6,303 nucleotides of DNA. Origin: an uncultured Pseudomonadota bacterium. GTDB lineage: Bacteria > Pseudomonadota > Gammaproteobacteria > Burkholderiales > Eutrophovitaceae. The notes below the pieces were generated by a model. That model worked only from the letters and a program-made list of their open reading frames with translations. It ran no database searches and was not told the DNA's origin. Made by a program: the position numbers and the translations under genes. This document shows, piece after piece, positions 5,379-6,303 of the stretch. The stretch covers positions 1-6,303 of the forward strand of contig CALJLA010000122.1 in NCBI GenBank assembly GCA_937983055.1, written 5' to 3'. Each line of letters starts with the position of its first letter. The first letter of the stretch is position 1.

Positions 5379-6303
5379 CTACGGCGTTGACTTCAGTGCG
5401 TCGGCCAAAGTCCCGACTATCTCGTCGATCTGCTTTTTGTCCACGATCAGCGGCGGGGTAAGGGCGATAACGTCGCCGGCTGCACGTACCAGCACGCTGT
5501 TTTCGAAGCACCTGAGAAATCGCTCGTAGGCGCGCATGCCCGGCTTACCGGGAACCGGGTCGAGCTCGACGCCGCACATCAGACCGACATTGCGCACATC
5601 GATTACGTGTGGCAATCCCTTGAGCGAATGCACCGCGTCCTCGAAATAGGGCGCCAGTTCGCGTGCGCGCTCAAACAGACCTTCGCGCTGATACAGATCC
5701 AGAGTAGCCAGCGCAGCCGCGGTGGCAAGCGGATGCCCGGAGTAAGTGTAGCCATGGTAGAACTCGATCGCCCACTCCGGTCCGTTCATGAGGGCGTCGT
5801 AGATGCCCTTCTTGACCACCACGCCGCCGAGCGGCACAGCGCCGTTCGAGATGCCTTTGGCGAATACGATCATGTCCGGCGTTACGCCGAAGGTCTGCGA
5901 CGCAAAAGCGGAGCCGGTGCGTCCGAAACCGGTGATGACTTCGTCGAAGATCAGCAGGATGCCGTGCCTGTCGCACAGTTCGCGCAGCCGCTGGAGGTAT
6001 CCCTGTGGCGGCACCAGCACGCCGGTTGATCCGGCTACCGGCTCGACGATGACGGCGGCGATGTTGGAGGCGTCGTGCAGCGCGACGATACGCTCCAGAT
6101 CGTCGGCCAGGTGCGCGCCGTGCGCTGGCTGGCCGCGGCTGAAGGCGTTGCGCTTCGGGTCATGCGTATGCGGCAGATGATCCACGCCCGGCATCAGGGC
6201 AGCGCTGAAGGCCTTGCGGTTGGGCACGATGCCGCCCACGGAGAGGCCGCCAAAGCCCACGCCGGGCTGGCCCTGTCGACGAACCACAAAACGGCGACGG
6301 CGG
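5379..6303 (-). CDS. bauA: Omega-amino acid/beta-alanine:pyruvate aminotransferase, class III (5' truncated by window)
   Basis: The C-terminal two-thirds of a PLP-dependent class III aminotransferase; the reading frame runs off the right edge, so about 140 N-terminal residues are missing. The GTG at 6287 is only the first possible start inside the window, not the true one. Counting from that codon, motifs include FGGLSVGGIVPNRKAF (12-27), VIVEPVAGSTGV (79-90), LLIFDEVITGFGRTG with PLP-contact Asp115, the PLP lysine Lys144 in VFAKGISNGA, and FYHGYTYSGHP. The overall match is best to omega-amino acid--pyruvate aminotransferase, which moves the amino group of beta-alanine and other omega-amines to pyruvate, giving malonate semialdehyde and alanine in the cytoplasm. 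MmsA two genes downstream uses that product, which supports the call. Oddly, near the edge the family's aromatic-His-Gly motif (expected GYHGVGFGG) reads GQPGVGFGG. Exact amine specificity cannot be read from sequence; the symbol is by analogy. Confidence 0.92.
   Translation of the reverse strand, partial: RRRRFVVRRQGQPGVGFGGLSVGGIVPNRKAFSAALMPGVDHLPHTHDPKRNAFSRGQPAHGAHLADDLERIVALHDASNIAAVIVEPVAGSTGVLVPPQGYLQRLRELCDRHGILLIFDEVITGFGRTGSAFASQTFGVTPDMIVFAKGISNGAVPLGGVVVKKGIYDALMNGPEWAIEFYHGYTYSGHPLATAAALATLDLYQREGLFERARELAPYFEDAVHSLKGLPHVIDVRNVGLMCGVELDPVPGKPGMRAYERFLRCFENSVLVRAAGDVIALTPPLIVDKKQIDEIVGTLADALKSTP

Noticed and set aside
5607..6029. Plus-strand open frame of 140 codons opposite the aminotransferase
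   Set aside because: Antisense to a conserved PLP enzyme, with no ribosome binding site or domain that I can recognise.
6285..6287. GTG as the true start of the aminotransferase
   Set aside because: The frame stays open to the window edge and about 140 residues of the family's N-terminal region are missing, so the start must lie outside.

Overview
The window looks like chromosomal DNA from a GC-rich proteobacterium. A betaproteobacterium of the Burkholderiales type is my best guess, from codon usage (G or C at most third positions) and the gene families present. This is inference; there is no rRNA or other marker gene here. I see no mobile element, CRISPR array or tRNA. Protein-coding genes fill nearly all of it.

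Left part, plus strand (1-788): the 3' end of a short-chain dehydrogenase/reductase (SDR), followed 13 bases later by a complete SufU-type Fe-S scaffold gene. They converge on a minus-strand gene, and the 39-base gap holds a strong GC-rich inverted repeat that may end transcription both ways.

Right part, minus strand, read from right to left: (1) a class III omega-amino acid/beta-alanine:pyruvate aminotransferase whose N-terminus lies beyond the window; (2) an M81-family (MlrC-like) metallopeptidase; (3) a CoA-acylating methylmalonate/malonate-semialdehyde dehydrogenase (MmsA); (4) a pyridoxamine 5'-phosphate oxidase-like flavoprotein; (5) a small exported CHAP/NlpC-P60-like protein. The aminotransferase and MmsA together form the known beta-alanine route: beta-alanine plus pyruvate gives malonate semialdehyde and alanine, then malonate semialdehyde gives acetyl-CoA and CO2. 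The M81 hydrolase lies between them, 30 bases upstream of mmsA, so it may release an amino compound that feeds this route. That link is inferred from position only. The flavoprotein and the exported protein follow in the same orientation with gaps of 74 and 91 bases and may be separate units.

Most of this is ordinary metabolism. Points worth a second look are: a probable loss of the catalytic histidine in the exported CHAP-like protein; extra cysteines beside the second metal-binding cysteine of the SufU protein; the M81 gene inside a beta-alanine pathway; a perfect 14-bp palindrome before the exported-protein gene; and an unexpected sequence where the aminotransferase should carry its aromatic-His-Gly motif, close to the window edge. 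I found no clear sign of a wholly new multi-gene system.
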